Shown: one piece after another, positions 7,418 through 16,591 of the stretch
How positions within the stretch are numbered: position 1 is the first letter of the stretch
Layout: each line of letters begins with the position of its first letter
Origin: an uncultured Eubacteriales bacterium
Lineage (GTDB): Bacteria; Bacillota; Clostridia; Oscillospirales; Acutalibacteraceae
Length of the DNA: 64,000 nt
Reading direction: 5' to 3'
Assembly: GCA_900315255.1 (NCBI GenBank)
Contig: OMYH01000006.1
Coordinates: 41,457 to 105,456, forward strand
Notes under the pieces: generated by a model
The model's input: only the letters and a program-made list of their open reading frames with translations
Database searches by the model: none
What the model was told of the DNA's origin: nothing
Made by a program: the position numbers and the translations under genes

Positions 7418-10400
7418 TTAGAAGATGTTATTTCCTATTTTTTCGTTCTTCGACATATGTATCGTAAATCGGAGAATATCAAGCGCGTCTTTGTTTGAGA
7501 TCTTGTCATCGCCGTTTACATCCGCAGCCATCAGCTGAACATCGTCAAGCTGCTTGAGCTTAATTACATACCGCTGGATAAGCATACTGTCCTTAGCCGA
7601 AACCTTACCGTCGCCGTCAACGTCGCCGAATGTGCGGTCGGGCTGTTCGGGCGTGTCGGGAGTTTCTGTGGTTGTATTGTCAGGCGTTGACGACATAAAA
7701 TGGATCGTTGCGTCCTTCAGGAAACCAGTGTTGGACTCGTTCTTAATATTGTTCCATTGTTCCTCCGTACCGCCGTAATAAACATCTTTAAGACTTTGGC
7801 ACACCTCAAAGACCTTGTACCCTATCTCGGTAATACTTTCAGGGATAGTAATGGTTTCGAGGTTTATACATCCTGCGAATGTGTTCATTTCGATTTTGGT
7901 CATGCCGGAAGACAGAGTTATCTCCTTAAGATTTTCGCACTGGTAAAAAGCACTTTGTCCGATCTTGGTCACGCTGTCGGGAATGGTTATTTTTTCAAGA
8001 GCGGTGCAGTTGCTGAATGTGCTTACGCCTATCTGGGTGACACCTTCGGAAATATCAAGAGAGGTCAGACTTGCACAGTTATAGAATGCATTATCGCCTA
8101 TTTTCTTTACCCTGTCGGGAATGTTTATGATCTTTAGTCCCGTATAATCTGCAAAGGCTTTTGAACCGATCTCGGTGACTGTATCGGGGATAAAAATCCT
8201 TATAACATGAGAATATCTCTCGTCTTTATACTTCATCAGCCTTACAATGCCTGTCACTGGCTTTCCGTCGTGTTCACTCGGTATAGTGACAGCCTTGTCG
8301 CTTCCCTTATAGCGTACTACGGAATAGGTGCCGTCATCGTTTTTGTTGTAGTCAAAATCGTTGGGGTCTGTCACGGGCGGTTCAAAGTCCGGTTCAAGAT
8401 ATTTTGCGTCCTCGTCTGTCGAATCATCTACTGCAGTTGACCGCTCTTCCTCCTGTTTTGGCTCATCAGGTTGTACATCAGGCTCGTCCGGAGATGAAGG
8501 CTCGTCCGGAGATGAAGGCTCGTCCGGAGATGAAGGCTCATCCGAGTCGGTATATGTATCCTCTGTGTCGATAGGTACATCTGTTGATGTATCGGTATCT
8601 TCATCTGCAGATGTTTCTGTTGACGTGTCGGTATCTTCGTTGGTTGATGTATCGCTGTCCTCGTCGGTTGATATATCGGTCGACGTATCGGTGTCGTCAT
8701 TCATAGATGTATCCGTATCGTTATCGGTATCTGTTGTTGAATCAGCGCTTGTATCGGACTGTATATCGGTTGAACTATCCGTATCTGTTTCGGACGATGT
8801 ATCGTCTGTTGTGTCTGTACTTGTATCGGTTGATGTATCGGTCGACGTGTCCGAAACAGGTTTCTTATCCCACTGCGCCGTATATGTAACATCTCCCGTG
8901 ACTGCGGTTATCTCCTTATCCCAGCCCTTGAACGTATACGAATTGAAGCTGTCAGACAGTCGTGTGGGAATCTCGCCGTCATATGTAGGTATCATTCCGT
9001 ATGCGACATTGTTGTCGGTTTCAAGGACAGTGCCGTCAAAGTCCTTCCATTTAACCGTGTATGTATTGATCGTTCTTGTGAATTCTGCCGTATACGTCAC
9101 GTCTTCTGTCACTGCGGTTATCTCTTTGTCCCAGTCTTTAAAGGTGTAGGTGTACTGTGCGTTTTTTTTCTTTGTAGGTGTGTTGCCGTCATATGTTGGC
9201 ATAGTTCCGTATTCAACGTTTTTGTCTGTTTCAAGCACTGTGCCGTCGGCATTTTTCCATGTGACGGTGTACTTATTAACTGTAGGTGTAAACACGGCTG
9301 TATATGTTGCATCGCCTGTCACGGGTGTAATTGTCTTGTCCCAGCCGCTGAAGGTGTAGGTGTACTGTGCGGTTTTTTCTTTTGTGGGTGTGTTGCCGTC
9401 ATATGTTGGCATAGTTCCGTACTCAACGTTTTTGTCTGTTTCAAGCACTGTGCCGTCGGCATTTTTCCATATTACGGAACAGTAAAGAGATTTCATATAG
9501 TGCCTGTTGGCATTTTCTAAACAATCATTATCGTTGCCAATGTCTATATTGTTCCATTGTTCTTCTGTTCCGGTGTAGTACACATCTGTTAAGCTTGTGC
9601 AGCCGTAGAATGCTTGATAACCAATACTTGTCACACTGTCCGGTATTGTTATGCTTGTTAAGCTTGTGCAGCCGTAGAATGCTTGATAACCAATACTTGT
9701 CACACTGTCGGGTATTATTATGCTTGCTAAGCTTGTGCAGCCACTGAATGCATCACAACCAATACTTGTCACACTGTTTGGTATATTTATGGTTGTTAAG
9801 ATTGTGCAGTTGCAGAATGCATACTCTCCAATACTTGTCACACTATTGGGTATAGTTATGCTTGTTAAGCTTGTACAGTCTTCGAATGCATAATCACCAA
9901 CACTTGTCACACTGTCGGGTATGGTAACATCCGTTTTTCGACCAGGACAGGCAATCAGTGTTTTTACGTTTTTATCATAGAGAATACCGTCAACAGATTT
10001 GTAGTTTTCATTATTTGAAGATACTTCTATGCTTGTTAAGCCTGTACAGCCAGAGAATACAAAATTCCCAATACTTGTCACACTGTCGGGTATCGTTATG
10101 CTTGTCAAACTTGTGCAGCCGTAGAATGCAGAATAACTAATACTTGTCACACTGCCAGGAATCGTTACGTCAGTTTTTCCTCCTGGACAGGAAATCAATG
10201 TATTAACGTTTTTATCATAGAGAACACCGTCCACAGATTTGTAATTTTCATTATTTGAAGATACTTCTATGCTTGTTAAGCTTGTACACCCCACAAATGA
10301 ACCATCACCAATATTTGTCACACTGTCGGGTATAGTTATGCTTGTTAAGCTTTCGCAGTAGTAGAATGCACCACTACCGATACTTGTCACACTATCGGGT

Positions 10401-11368
10401 ATGGTAACATCCGTTTTTCCACCAGGACAGGCAATCAGTGTATTTACGTTTTTATCATAAAGAACGCCGTCAACCGACTTGAAATATGCATTATTTGAAG
10501 ATACATTAATGCTTGTTAAGCTTGTGCAGTACTGGAATGCATAATTACCAATATCAGTCACACTGTTCGGTATCAATATGCTTGTTAAGCTTTTGCATTC
10601 GCTGAATGCAAAAGAACCAATATTTGTCACACCATTCGATATCATTATGCTTGTTAAGCTTGTACAGTTGGAGAATGCTTGATAACCAATACTTGTCACA
10701 CTGTCGGGTATTGTTATGCTTGTTAAGCTTGTACAGCCGGAGAATGCATAATCACCAATACTCGTCACACTGTCGGGTATTGTTATGCTTGTTAAGCTTG
10801 TACAGCCGGAGAATGCATAAGTACCAATATCTGTCACACTATCGGGTATCGTTATGCTTGTTAGGCTCTCACAGCCGTAGAATGCTGACCAATCAATACT
10901 TGTCACACTGTCGGGTATCGTTATGCTTGTTAGGCTTGTGCAGTAGTAGAATGCACCACTACCGATACTTGTCACACTGTCGGGTATTGTTATGCTTGTT
11001 AAGCTTGTGCAGTGGGAGAATGCCCATTCACCAATACTTGTCACACTGTCGGGTATGGTGATGCTTTTTAAGTTTTTGCAACCGGAGAAAGCACTCCAAC
11101 CAATACTCGTCACACTCTTCCCATCTATTGTCTTTGGTATCGTCACTTCTGCAGCGCTGCCCGTGTATCCTGTGATTGTTACCATACCATCATCATTCAC
11201 ACTGTACTCAAAATCGCCATACGTCAGCCCACTTACTTCAACAGCCTTCGCCCCCGATATATTACCGTCGATCTCCGCTGCCCGTGCCGGCAAAAAAGCC
11301 GCCGAGCATACCAGAAGCAAGCTCAACAAAACAGCCGTCACACGGCTGAACCGCCCTTTATTCTTCAT
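7418..11368 (-). CDS. Secreted BspA-type leucine-rich repeat protein with C-terminal dockerin
   Basis: I place the start at the ATG at 11368 (MKNKGRFSRV), because GAGGAGGA lies 8 bases upstream; the ATG at 11389 overlaps that site. The product is 1316 residues. A signal peptide ends near PARAA. Eighteen LRR_5/BspA repeats (about 88-620) follow the pattern SIG-x2-AF-x2-C-x-SLTSI-x-IP. Three Listeria-Bacteroides repeats (about 630-833) each carry VLETD and YGT/MIPTYDG. A long Asp/Ser/Thr linker (836-996) contains SSPDEP repeats. A second shorter LRR_5 block (996-1223) follows, then a type I dockerin (about 1246-1310) with two Ca-binding loops, DVDGDGKVSAKD and DVNGDDKISNKD. The protein is probably docked onto a surface cohesin scaffold, where the LRRs bind glycans or host or bacterial proteins. 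There is no catalytic domain. Confidence 0.88.
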   Translation of the reverse strand: MKNKGRFSRVTAVLLSLLLVCSAAFLPARAAEIDGNISGAKAVEVSGLTYGDFEYSVNDDGMVTITGYTGSAAEVTIPKTIDGKSVTSIGWSAFSGCKNLKSITIPDSVTSIGEWAFSHCTSLTSITIPDSVTSIGSGAFYYCTSLTSITIPDSVTSIDWSAFYGCESLTSITIPDSVTDIGTYAFSGCTSLTSITIPDSVTSIGDYAFSGCTSLTSITIPDSVTSIGYQAFSNCTSLTSIMISNGVTNIGSFAFSECKSLTSILIPNSVTDIGNYAFQYCTSLTSINVSSNNAYFKSVDGVLYDKNVNTLIACPGGKTDVTIPDSVTSIGSGAFYYCESLTSITIPDSVTNIGDGSFVGCTSLTSIEVSSNNENYKSVDGVLYDKNVNTLISCPGGKTDVTIPGSVTSISYSAFYGCTSLTSITIPDSVTSIGNFVFSGCTGLTSIEVSSNNENYKSVDGILYDKNVKTLIACPGRKTDVTIPDSVTSVGDYAFEDCTSLTSITIPNSVTSIGEYAFCNCTILTTINIPNSVTSIGCDAFSGCTSLASIIIPDSVTSIGYQAFYGCTSLTSITIPDSVTSIGYQAFYGCTSLTDVYYTGTEEQWNNIDIGNDNDCLENANRHYMKSLYCSVIWKNADGTVLETDKNVEYGTMPTYDGNTPTKEKTAQYTYTFSGWDKTITPVTGDATYTAVFTPTVNKYTVTWKNADGTVLETDKNVEYGTMPTYDGNTPTKKKNAQYTYTFKDWDKEITAVTEDVTYTAEFTRTINTYTVKWKDFDGTVLETDNNVAYGMIPTYDGEIPTRLSDSFNSYTFKGWDKEITAVTGDVTYTAQWDKKPVSDTSTDTSTDTSTDTTDDTSSETDTDSSTDIQSDTSADSTTDTDNDTDTSMNDDTDTSTDISTDEDSDTSTNEDTDTSTETSADEDTDTSTDVPIDTEDTYTDSDEPSSPDEPSSPDEPSSPDEPDVQPDEPKQEEERSTAVDDSTDEDAKYLEPDFEPPVTDPNDFDYNKNDDGTYSVVRYKGSDKAVTIPSEHDGKPVTGIVRLMKYKDERYSHVIRIFIPDTVTEIGSKAFADYTGLKIINIPDRVKKIGDNAFYNCASLTSLDISEGVTQIGVSTFSNCTALEKITIPDSVTKIGQSAFYQCENLKEITLSSGMTKIEMNTFAGCINLETITIPESITEIGYKVFEVCQSLKDVYYGGTEEQWNNIKNESNTGFLKDATIHFMSSTPDNTTTETPDTPEQPDRTFGDVDGDGKVSAKDSMLIQRYVIKLKQLDDVQLMAADVNGDDKISNKDALDILRFTIHMSKNEKIGNNIF
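9570..11110 (-). repeat. LRR-coding tandem repeats (about 69 bp units)
   Basis: Eighteen in-frame LRR units encode the first LRR block of the dockerin protein. The basic unit is 23 codons (69 bp). Units 9, 11 and 13 carry an extra insert of about 34 codons ending in CPGGKTDV or CPGRKTDV. DNA similarity between units is very high, as in recently amplified repeats. Confidence 0.85.
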
Positions 11369-11424
11369 AACCATTTCCTCCTCGATCATTTCATTTGTTG
11401 CTCATATTATCATATCGGCAATCC

Positions 11425-11453
11425 ATACTATATATAATAACATAATTTGTCAA
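11425..11453 (-). promoter_or_regulatory. Promoter of the LRR-dockerin gene
   Basis: On the minus strand, a perfect TTGACA (11453-11448), a 17-base spacer, and TAGTAT as the -10 element (11430-11425). Confidence 0.6.
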
Positions 11454-11734
11454 TTCTCACAACAAATATTGCGATATTAGGTGTGAAATTATTATTTGCA
11501 TTTTTTGTCAAATATAACGAAAATGGCATCGGTCAAAAGCATTGCCGAATACCGAAAATAAAAGTAAATCTTGTGTCGAGCCATTATGTAGGAATTTTCG
11601 GTGCTGCTTTGAAATCAAACCAAACTGCCTGTACACACCGTCCGGATGGGGCGGCATATATTATTCGACAAAGCTTTTTGCTTTTTTCTACGGAGTGATC
11701 AAAAAGTCAAAAAATGTGAAAATAAATACATTGT

Positions 11735-11768
11735 TTTAAGTTTTCTTTAAGGAATGGTGTGTTATAAT
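11735..11768 (+). promoter_or_regulatory. Regulator promoter with TTTAAG direct repeats
   Basis: TTTAAG occurs at 11735-11740 and 11746-11751, an 11-bp period typical of OmpR/PhoB-family boxes. A perfect TATAAT follows at 11763-11768, with no good -35 element. The repeat takes the place of the -35, which fits activator-dependent, probably autoregulated transcription. The same repeat pair stands before the gene at 14013. Confidence 0.6.
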
Positions 11769-11791
11769 AACAAGAAAGGGAGGCGACGAAC

Positions 11792-12466
11792 ATGAGAATA
11801 CTCATTGCAGAGGATGAAGTTTCGTTATCGAATGCGTTGAAAAAACTTCTTGAGCAGCAGGGATATATGGTAGATGCGGTTTATGACGGGCAGAGTGCCG
11901 TTGACTATGCCTGCGGACTTGAATATGATGTGATCATTCTTGACGTTATGATGCCCGAGCTGGACGGATTTGAAGCGATCAGGCAGATACGCTCAAAAAA
12001 GATCAATACGCCCGTACTTATGCTGACTGCCCGAAGTGCAACAAGAGATAAAGTATCGGGGCTGAATTACGGAGCAGATGATTATATGACAAAGCCGTTT
12101 GAACCCGAAGAGCTTCTGGCGCGTGTCGGCGCACTGTCACGAAGGAAGGGAAATGTGGTGGTAGACACTATTACATACTGCGACCTGGTATTAAACATAA
12201 ATTCGGCTGTGTTAACCTGCCGTGACGAGAATGTTCAGTTAAGCAAAAAGGAGTTTGATGTGTTAAAAACCTTTTTATATAATCCTACTATGACGATTAC
12301 AACCGACAGTCTGATTGAAAATGTATGGGGTATAGATTCAGATGCAACAGACAATAATGTCGAGGTGTATATGTCTTTTATCAGAAAAAAACTAAGATAT
12401 CTTAAATCAGATGTGGCTATTCGTAAAGTGCCTCGGATAGGATATCGTCTGGAGGTGAAAGCGTGA
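11792..12466 (+). CDS. OmpR/PhoB-family response regulator
   Basis: The 224-residue regulator has a receiver domain with the acidic pair AEDE, the phospho-acceptor Asp51 in ILDVMMPELDG, the TA signature LTARS, and the lysine in TKPF. Residues about 130-224 are a winged-helix DNA-binding domain ending in RKVPRIGYRLEV. GGGAGGCG precedes ATG. The stop overlaps the GTG start of the sensor kinase gene by four bases, so the two are translationally coupled. The upstream direct repeats suggest it controls its own operon and the dockerin protein encoded just downstream. Confidence 0.92.
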   Translation: MRILIAEDEVSLSNALKKLLEQQGYMVDAVYDGQSAVDYACGLEYDVIILDVMMPELDGFEAIRQIRSKKINTPVLMLTARSATRDKVSGLNYGADDYMTKPFEPEELLARVGALSRRKGNVVVDTITYCDLVLNINSAVLTCRDENVQLSKKEFDVLKTFLYNPTMTITTDSLIENVWGIDSDATDNNVEVYMSFIRKKLRYLKSDVAIRKVPRIGYRLEVKA

Positions 12467-13803
12467 TAAAAAGTTATCGTCGTAAGTTTATACTTTCCAA
12501 CATGATTCTTTCGGGCATAGTTCTTCTGGTGGTATTTATCGTTCTCGGTGTTGTCAATTACAGACAGGAGTACAACAACTTAGAGAGTGTGATGGGTATA
12601 GTTCTGAAACCATGGAATTCCCATGAGTCCTCTTCGGTATCTGACGTATCCAAAGCCCCAAAAGATAAGCCCCAAGAGAAATCACATAAGGAAACAGGTG
12701 GTGAGCCTGATCGTAAAAAGCCGTCCGAAACTCATTCTGACGATGATCGTCATATGTACAGCAGCGTTATATCACATGATGAATACGAGCTGTTTACAAC
12801 ATTGATTTATCACACTAAAAGCAATGAAATATCGTATTTATCGGGTGTTGATTCGATAGATACAGATAATATCAGCACAATCGTTGAACAAATTGTCGAA
12901 GAACGCAGTCAATTCGGAAAGCTCAACGATTATAAGATGATTTATTACAAAGAAACAACACCTGAAGAAACAAAAATCGCACTTATTGATTCTTCATACC
13001 TGACATTTAAAATAGTCGGCAGAATACTATTGCTTTCATTCGTTTTTCTTATGTCTCTCGGGGCTATTTTCGTGGTAAGCATTCGACTTGCACGTATCGC
13101 CTGCGAGCCGTTAGAAAAAGCTATAGAAATGGAGCGCAATTTCGTTGCGGATATATCACACGATCTGAAAACTCCGATCACTATCGTACTTACAAACAAC
13201 GGGATACTGAAATCAAACAAAGATGATACGATAAGTGAACAGATGCAATGGATCGAAAGCACAGAAGCAGCCGCAAAAAATATGATGACTCTTGTTAACG
13301 AAATGCTTACTCTCTCCGAGATAGAGTCGATTGGAAGAAAAGTTGAGAAGTATGCCGTATCGCTATCATCATCATGCGAAAAATGCATTCTTCAGCTTGA
13401 ATCTCTTGCATATGAGCATAATATTGAGATCAGAAGCAATATTGCAGAAGATGTTGATGTATTATCGACCACTGATTATACAGAGCGAATATGCTCGGGT
13501 CTTATCGAAAATGCCCTGAAATACGAGCCTGCGGGTGGGTGTATCGAGGTAGATGTTTTCAAGGATAAAAAGAATGCTGTAATTAAAGTAAGGAACTTCG
13601 GAAGCGTAATAAATGAAGAAGATATACCGCATATTTTTGAACGCTTTTATCGGGCGGATAAGACTCGCGGAAAAACCAAAGGACACGGACTGGGTCTACC
13701 GATCATCAGGCAAATGACGGAGCTTATTGGTGGAAGTATAGGAGTACAAAGTTCGAGGGAGGAAGGAACGGTATTTACAGTAACCTTTGAAATCCCTATC
13801 TGA
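12463..13803 (+). CDS. Sensor histidine kinase
   Basis: This 446-residue kinase has two membrane helices (about 9-31 and 184-208). The intervening extracytoplasmic domain has an unusually charged, Pro/Lys/Glu-rich front part (about residues 53-95). The H-box is DISHDLKTPI with His233. The N-box region is LIENALKYEP, and the G-boxes include GHGLGLPI. Start is GTG, overlapping the regulator stop. The signal sensed is unknown; the gene pair sits between two dockerin-protein genes, which suggests a cue for cell-surface or substrate-binding functions. A terminator follows directly. Confidence 0.92.
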   Translation: MIKSYRRKFILSNMILSGIVLLVVFIVLGVVNYRQEYNNLESVMGIVLKPWNSHESSSVSDVSKAPKDKPQEKSHKETGGEPDRKKPSETHSDDDRHMYSSVISHDEYELFTTLIYHTKSNEISYLSGVDSIDTDNISTIVEQIVEERSQFGKLNDYKMIYYKETTPEETKIALIDSSYLTFKIVGRILLLSFVFLMSLGAIFVVSIRLARIACEPLEKAIEMERNFVADISHDLKTPITIVLTNNGILKSNKDDTISEQMQWIESTEAAAKNMMTLVNEMLTLSEIESIGRKVEKYAVSLSSSCEKCILQLESLAYEHNIEIRSNIAEDVDVLSTTDYTERICSGLIENALKYEPAGGCIEVDVFKDKKNAVIKVRNFGSVINEEDIPHIFERFYRADKTRGKTKGHGLGLPIIRQMTELIGGSIGVQSSREEGTVFTVTFEIPI

Positions 13804-13818
13804 CAAATATATAGCACA

Positions 13819-13852
13819 GGACAGGAACTATTACGGTTTCCTGTCCGTTTTT
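13819..13852 (+). terminator. Rho-independent terminator after the kinase gene
   Basis: GGACAGGAA (13819-13827) pairs with TTCCTGTCC (13838-13846), followed by a T-rich tail. It separates the two-component operon from the dockerin gene at 14013, so that gene has its own promoter. Confidence 0.88.
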
Positions 13853-13925
13853 GTTTTAGATATATATCGAATAAAATCTGAATAATACATGAAGCTTATC
13901 TGAAAAAATTATGAAATTAAACATT

Positions 13926-13958
13926 TTTAAGATTTTTTTAAGCAGTTTATTCTAACAT
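13926..13958 (+). promoter_or_regulatory. TTTAAG direct-repeat operator and promoter of the dockerin gene
   Basis: TTTAAG occurs at 13926-13931 and 13937-13942, the same 11-bp period as before the regulator gene. A weak -10 (TAACAT, 13953-13958) follows 10 bases later, against 11 in the regulator promoter. There is no TTGACA-like -35, consistent with activation from the repeats. Confidence 0.55.
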
Positions 13959-14012
13959 ATAGTCAATCCGGACGGAACGGTTTAACATTACAATCAAGAA
14001 AGGACGACAGCA

Positions 14013-16391
14013 ATGAAACACATCAGAAAAAGGATCATAACTGCTATTCTCGCAGCTGCATTGTTGAGTTCGGGAACAACAGCATTTGCGGCAGGCACAT
14101 CTCAAACTGCAGGTTCACCGCCCGATAAGCCCGGAAGCAGTACGACAACAAACGTTACCTACTCCGGCGCAGAAACGATCACCTCTGCAGTTTCACAGAC
14201 GAATCAGACGTACTCATCATCAACAGCAGATCAGAACGCTTTGCTTGTCAACACATCGGAGGCGGTAACGATCGGTAATCCTACCGTTACAAAAACGGGT
14301 AACTCCGACGGCGGCGACAACTGCAACTTTTATGGCATCAACTCGGCGATCATGGCTAAAGGCGGCACTACACTGACTATCACAGGCGGAACAATAACCG
14401 CATCGGCAACAGGCGCAAACGGAGTTTTCTCTTACGGTGGAAACGGCGGTCATAACGGAGCCTCAGGTGACGGGACAACCGTGAAGATCTCCGACACTGC
14501 TATTACCACAACCGGCGGGAACAGCGGTGGTATCATGACAACCGGCGGCGGTGTGATGATAGCCGAAAATCTGACGGTAGAAACCTCGGGTCAGTCGTCC
14601 GCACCGATCAGAACAGACAGGGGCGGCGGAACAGTAACAGTTAACGGCGGTACATATACATCCAACGGACTGGGATCTCCTGCGATCTACTCAACGGCAG
14701 ACATTACAGTATCAGATGCAGAGCTGATATCAAATCTCTCAGAGGGAGTATGTATCGAGGGTAAAAACTCCATTACACTCAACAACTGTAAACTGACTGC
14801 AAATAACACAAAGACCAACGGTCAGGCTACATTTTTGGATACTATCATGATCTATCAGTCGATGTCGGGAGATGCAGAATCGGGTACATCATCTTTCAAT
14901 ATGTACGGCGGAACACTCACAAGCAAAAACGGACACATTTTCCATGTTACAAATACAAATGCCGTGATCAATCTTGAAAATGTTACGCTTGTAAACGAAG
15001 ACAATGACAACATTATTCTTTCAGTCTGCGATGACGGATGGAGCGGCGCTTCCAATATAGCAGAGCTTAATGCGGCAAAACAGACTCTGAACGGTGATAT
15101 TCTTGTAGGAAGCGATTCTACACTCACGCTAAAGCTTACCGATAACTCAACGTTTACCGGAACGATCAGCGGCAATATCACAAATGCCAAGGGCAGTACA
15201 GTTTCATCCGAAACAGGAACTGTTAATGTTGTGCTTGACTCCACCGGCGAATGGAATTTAACAGCGGATACATATGTTAATTCCTTCACCGGGTCAGCCG
15301 ATAATGTTAAATCAAATGGGTTTACTCTCTATGTAAACGGTACTCCGCTTAACCAAGCGGATATATCCGAAAACACCGACACTAATGCTGCCTCCTCTGA
15401 AAGCGATACAGGTTCGGGCAGCAGTGATACCTCACCTGACATGAGCGATACAGACAGACCAACTCCTCCGGATATGAGCGATACAGACAGACCCACACCT
15501 CCGGACATGAGCGATACTGACAAACCAACTCCTCCTGAAATGAGTGATACAGACAGACCCACACCTCCGGACATGAGCGATACAGACAAACCAACTCCTC
15601 CTGAAATGAGTGATACAGACAGACCCACATCTCCGGACATGAGCGATACTGACAAACCAACTCCTCCTGAAATGAGCGATACAGACAGACCCACACCTCC
15701 GGACATGAGCGATACAGACAAACCAACTCCTCCGGACATGAGCGATACAGACAGACCCACACCTCCGGATATGAGTGATACAGACAGACCCACACCTCCG
15801 AATGACATGAGCGATACAGACAAACCAACTCCTCCTGAAATGAGTGATACAGACAAACCAACTCCTCCGGATATGAGTGATACAGACAGACCCACTCCTC
15901 CGGATATGAGCGATACTGACAGACCCACACCTCCGGATAGCAGCGATACGGACAGACCCACACCTCCGGACATGAGCGATACAGACAGACCCACTCCTCC
16001 GGACATGAGCGATACAGACAAACCAACTCCTCCGGATATGAGTGATACAGACAGACCCACACCTCCGGATATGAGTGATACAGACAGACCCACTCCTCCG
16101 GATATAAGCGATACGGATACTGACACAAATTCCGATACCGAAGCACCTTCAACACATGAGCATTCCAAGAGAAAATCCGGTGACGTTGAAGGAGACGGAA
16201 AGATCTCAGCTAAGGACAGTATGCTTATTCAGAGATACGTTATTAACATCAGAAAGTTGGATGACACCGATCTTAAAGCTGCCGATGTAAACGGTGACGG
16301 AAAGGTTACGAACAAGGATGCACTTGAGATCTTAAGGTATACGATCAATTTGTCAAAGAACGATAAGATCGGTAAGGATATGGAAGAATAA
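14013..16391 (+). CDS. Secreted beta-helix protein with Pro/Asp repeat stalk and dockerin
   Basis: The 792-residue product has a signal peptide (cleavage near AFA-AGT). Residues about 45-455 are rich in Thr, Gly and Asn with short repeated strands (such as TLTITGGTITAS and GGTVTVNGGTY), as in right-handed beta-helix adhesins. Residues 476-696 are 20 tandem units of MSDTDRPTPPD type, probably an extended stalk. Residues about 722-786 are a type I dockerin with loops DVEGDGKISAKD and DVNGDGKVTNKD, closely related to the dockerin encoded at 7.4-7.6 kb. No catalytic motif is seen. It lies just downstream of the two-component operon and shares its operator-like repeats, so it is a likely target. 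AAAGGACG precedes ATG. Confidence 0.85.
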   Translation: MKHIRKRIITAILAAALLSSGTTAFAAGTSQTAGSPPDKPGSSTTTNVTYSGAETITSAVSQTNQTYSSSTADQNALLVNTSEAVTIGNPTVTKTGNSDGGDNCNFYGINSAIMAKGGTTLTITGGTITASATGANGVFSYGGNGGHNGASGDGTTVKISDTAITTTGGNSGGIMTTGGGVMIAENLTVETSGQSSAPIRTDRGGGTVTVNGGTYTSNGLGSPAIYSTADITVSDAELISNLSEGVCIEGKNSITLNNCKLTANNTKTNGQATFLDTIMIYQSMSGDAESGTSSFNMYGGTLTSKNGHIFHVTNTNAVINLENVTLVNEDNDNIILSVCDDGWSGASNIAELNAAKQTLNGDILVGSDSTLTLKLTDNSTFTGTISGNITNAKGSTVSSETGTVNVVLDSTGEWNLTADTYVNSFTGSADNVKSNGFTLYVNGTPLNQADISENTDTNAASSESDTGSGSSDTSPDMSDTDRPTPPDMSDTDRPTPPDMSDTDKPTPPEMSDTDRPTPPDMSDTDKPTPPEMSDTDRPTSPDMSDTDKPTPPEMSDTDRPTPPDMSDTDKPTPPDMSDTDRPTPPDMSDTDRPTPPNDMSDTDKPTPPEMSDTDKPTPPDMSDTDRPTPPDMSDTDRPTPPDSSDTDRPTPPDMSDTDRPTPPDMSDTDKPTPPDMSDTDRPTPPDMSDTDRPTPPDISDTDTDTNSDTEAPSTHEHSKRKSGDVEGDGKISAKDSMLIQRYVINIRKLDDTDLKAADVNGDGKVTNKDALEILRYTINLSKNDKIGKDMEE
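15438..16100 (+). repeat. Coding 33-bp tandem repeat, 20 units
   Basis: Twenty near-identical 11-codon units span 663 bp, with a single extra Asn codon in unit 11. Variation is mostly Arg/Lys at position 6 and Asp/Glu at the unit boundary. One unit has Ser for Met and one has Ser for Pro. The array keeps the reading frame throughout, and its length is likely to vary between strains by slippage or recombination. Confidence 0.95.
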
Positions 16392-16398
16392 CCTTTGC

Positions 16399-16427
16399 AG
16401 GCGTCGATGCAGTATCGGCGCCTCTTT
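16399..16427 (+). terminator. Probable terminator after the dockerin gene
   Basis: AGGCGTCGAT (16399-16408) pairs with ATCGGCGCCT (16414-16423) with one G-T pair. The T tail is weak (CTTTG). Confidence 0.6.
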
Positions 16428-16487
16428 GTGTGTTAAACCAAACTGTCAGAAGGTTCAATCAGAATAAAAAATAGTTTTCTTTAACTG

Positions 16488-16516
16488 TTGACAAGTTAGC
16501 GGATAATAACTATAAT
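16488..16516 (+). promoter_or_regulatory. Consensus SigA promoter of the HMA gene
   Basis: A perfect TTGACA (16488-16493), a 17-base spacer and a perfect TATAAT (16511-16516). Confidence 0.85.
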
Positions 16517-16591
16517 AGAATAAGTTACGAAACAATCTGCTGACAAAAATATAGGAATATACTATGACAACTATGAAAGAAGGGTTTTACA

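Larger units (their letters stand above)
11390..11791. other. Divergent intergenic region
   Basis: This 400-bp AT-rich region lies between the minus-strand LRR-dockerin gene and the plus-strand response regulator gene. It contains a promoter for each direction, listed separately. Short plus-strand frames at 11447-11739 lack ribosome sites and protein-like composition, and I do not call them. Confidence 0.5.

Noticed and set aside
8361..9149. 262-codon plus-strand frame
   Set aside because: It mirrors the Asp/Ser/Thr linker of the LRR-dockerin gene; it has only low-complexity Ser/Val sequence.
11447..11739. Short plus-strand frames between the dockerin gene and the response regulator gene
   Set aside because: No ribosome site, mixed composition, and overlap with the promoter of the minus-strand gene and the operator region.
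15438..16100. Possible CRISPR array because of regular repeats
   Set aside because: Units are contiguous, without unique spacers, and code in frame for a stalk; no cas genes are present.
15329..16168. Two long minus-strand frames (279 and 257 codons) opposite the Pro/Asp repeats
   Set aside because: They are produced by the 33-bp repeat array, are purely repetitive, and have no ribosome site; the plus strand carries signal peptide and dockerin.
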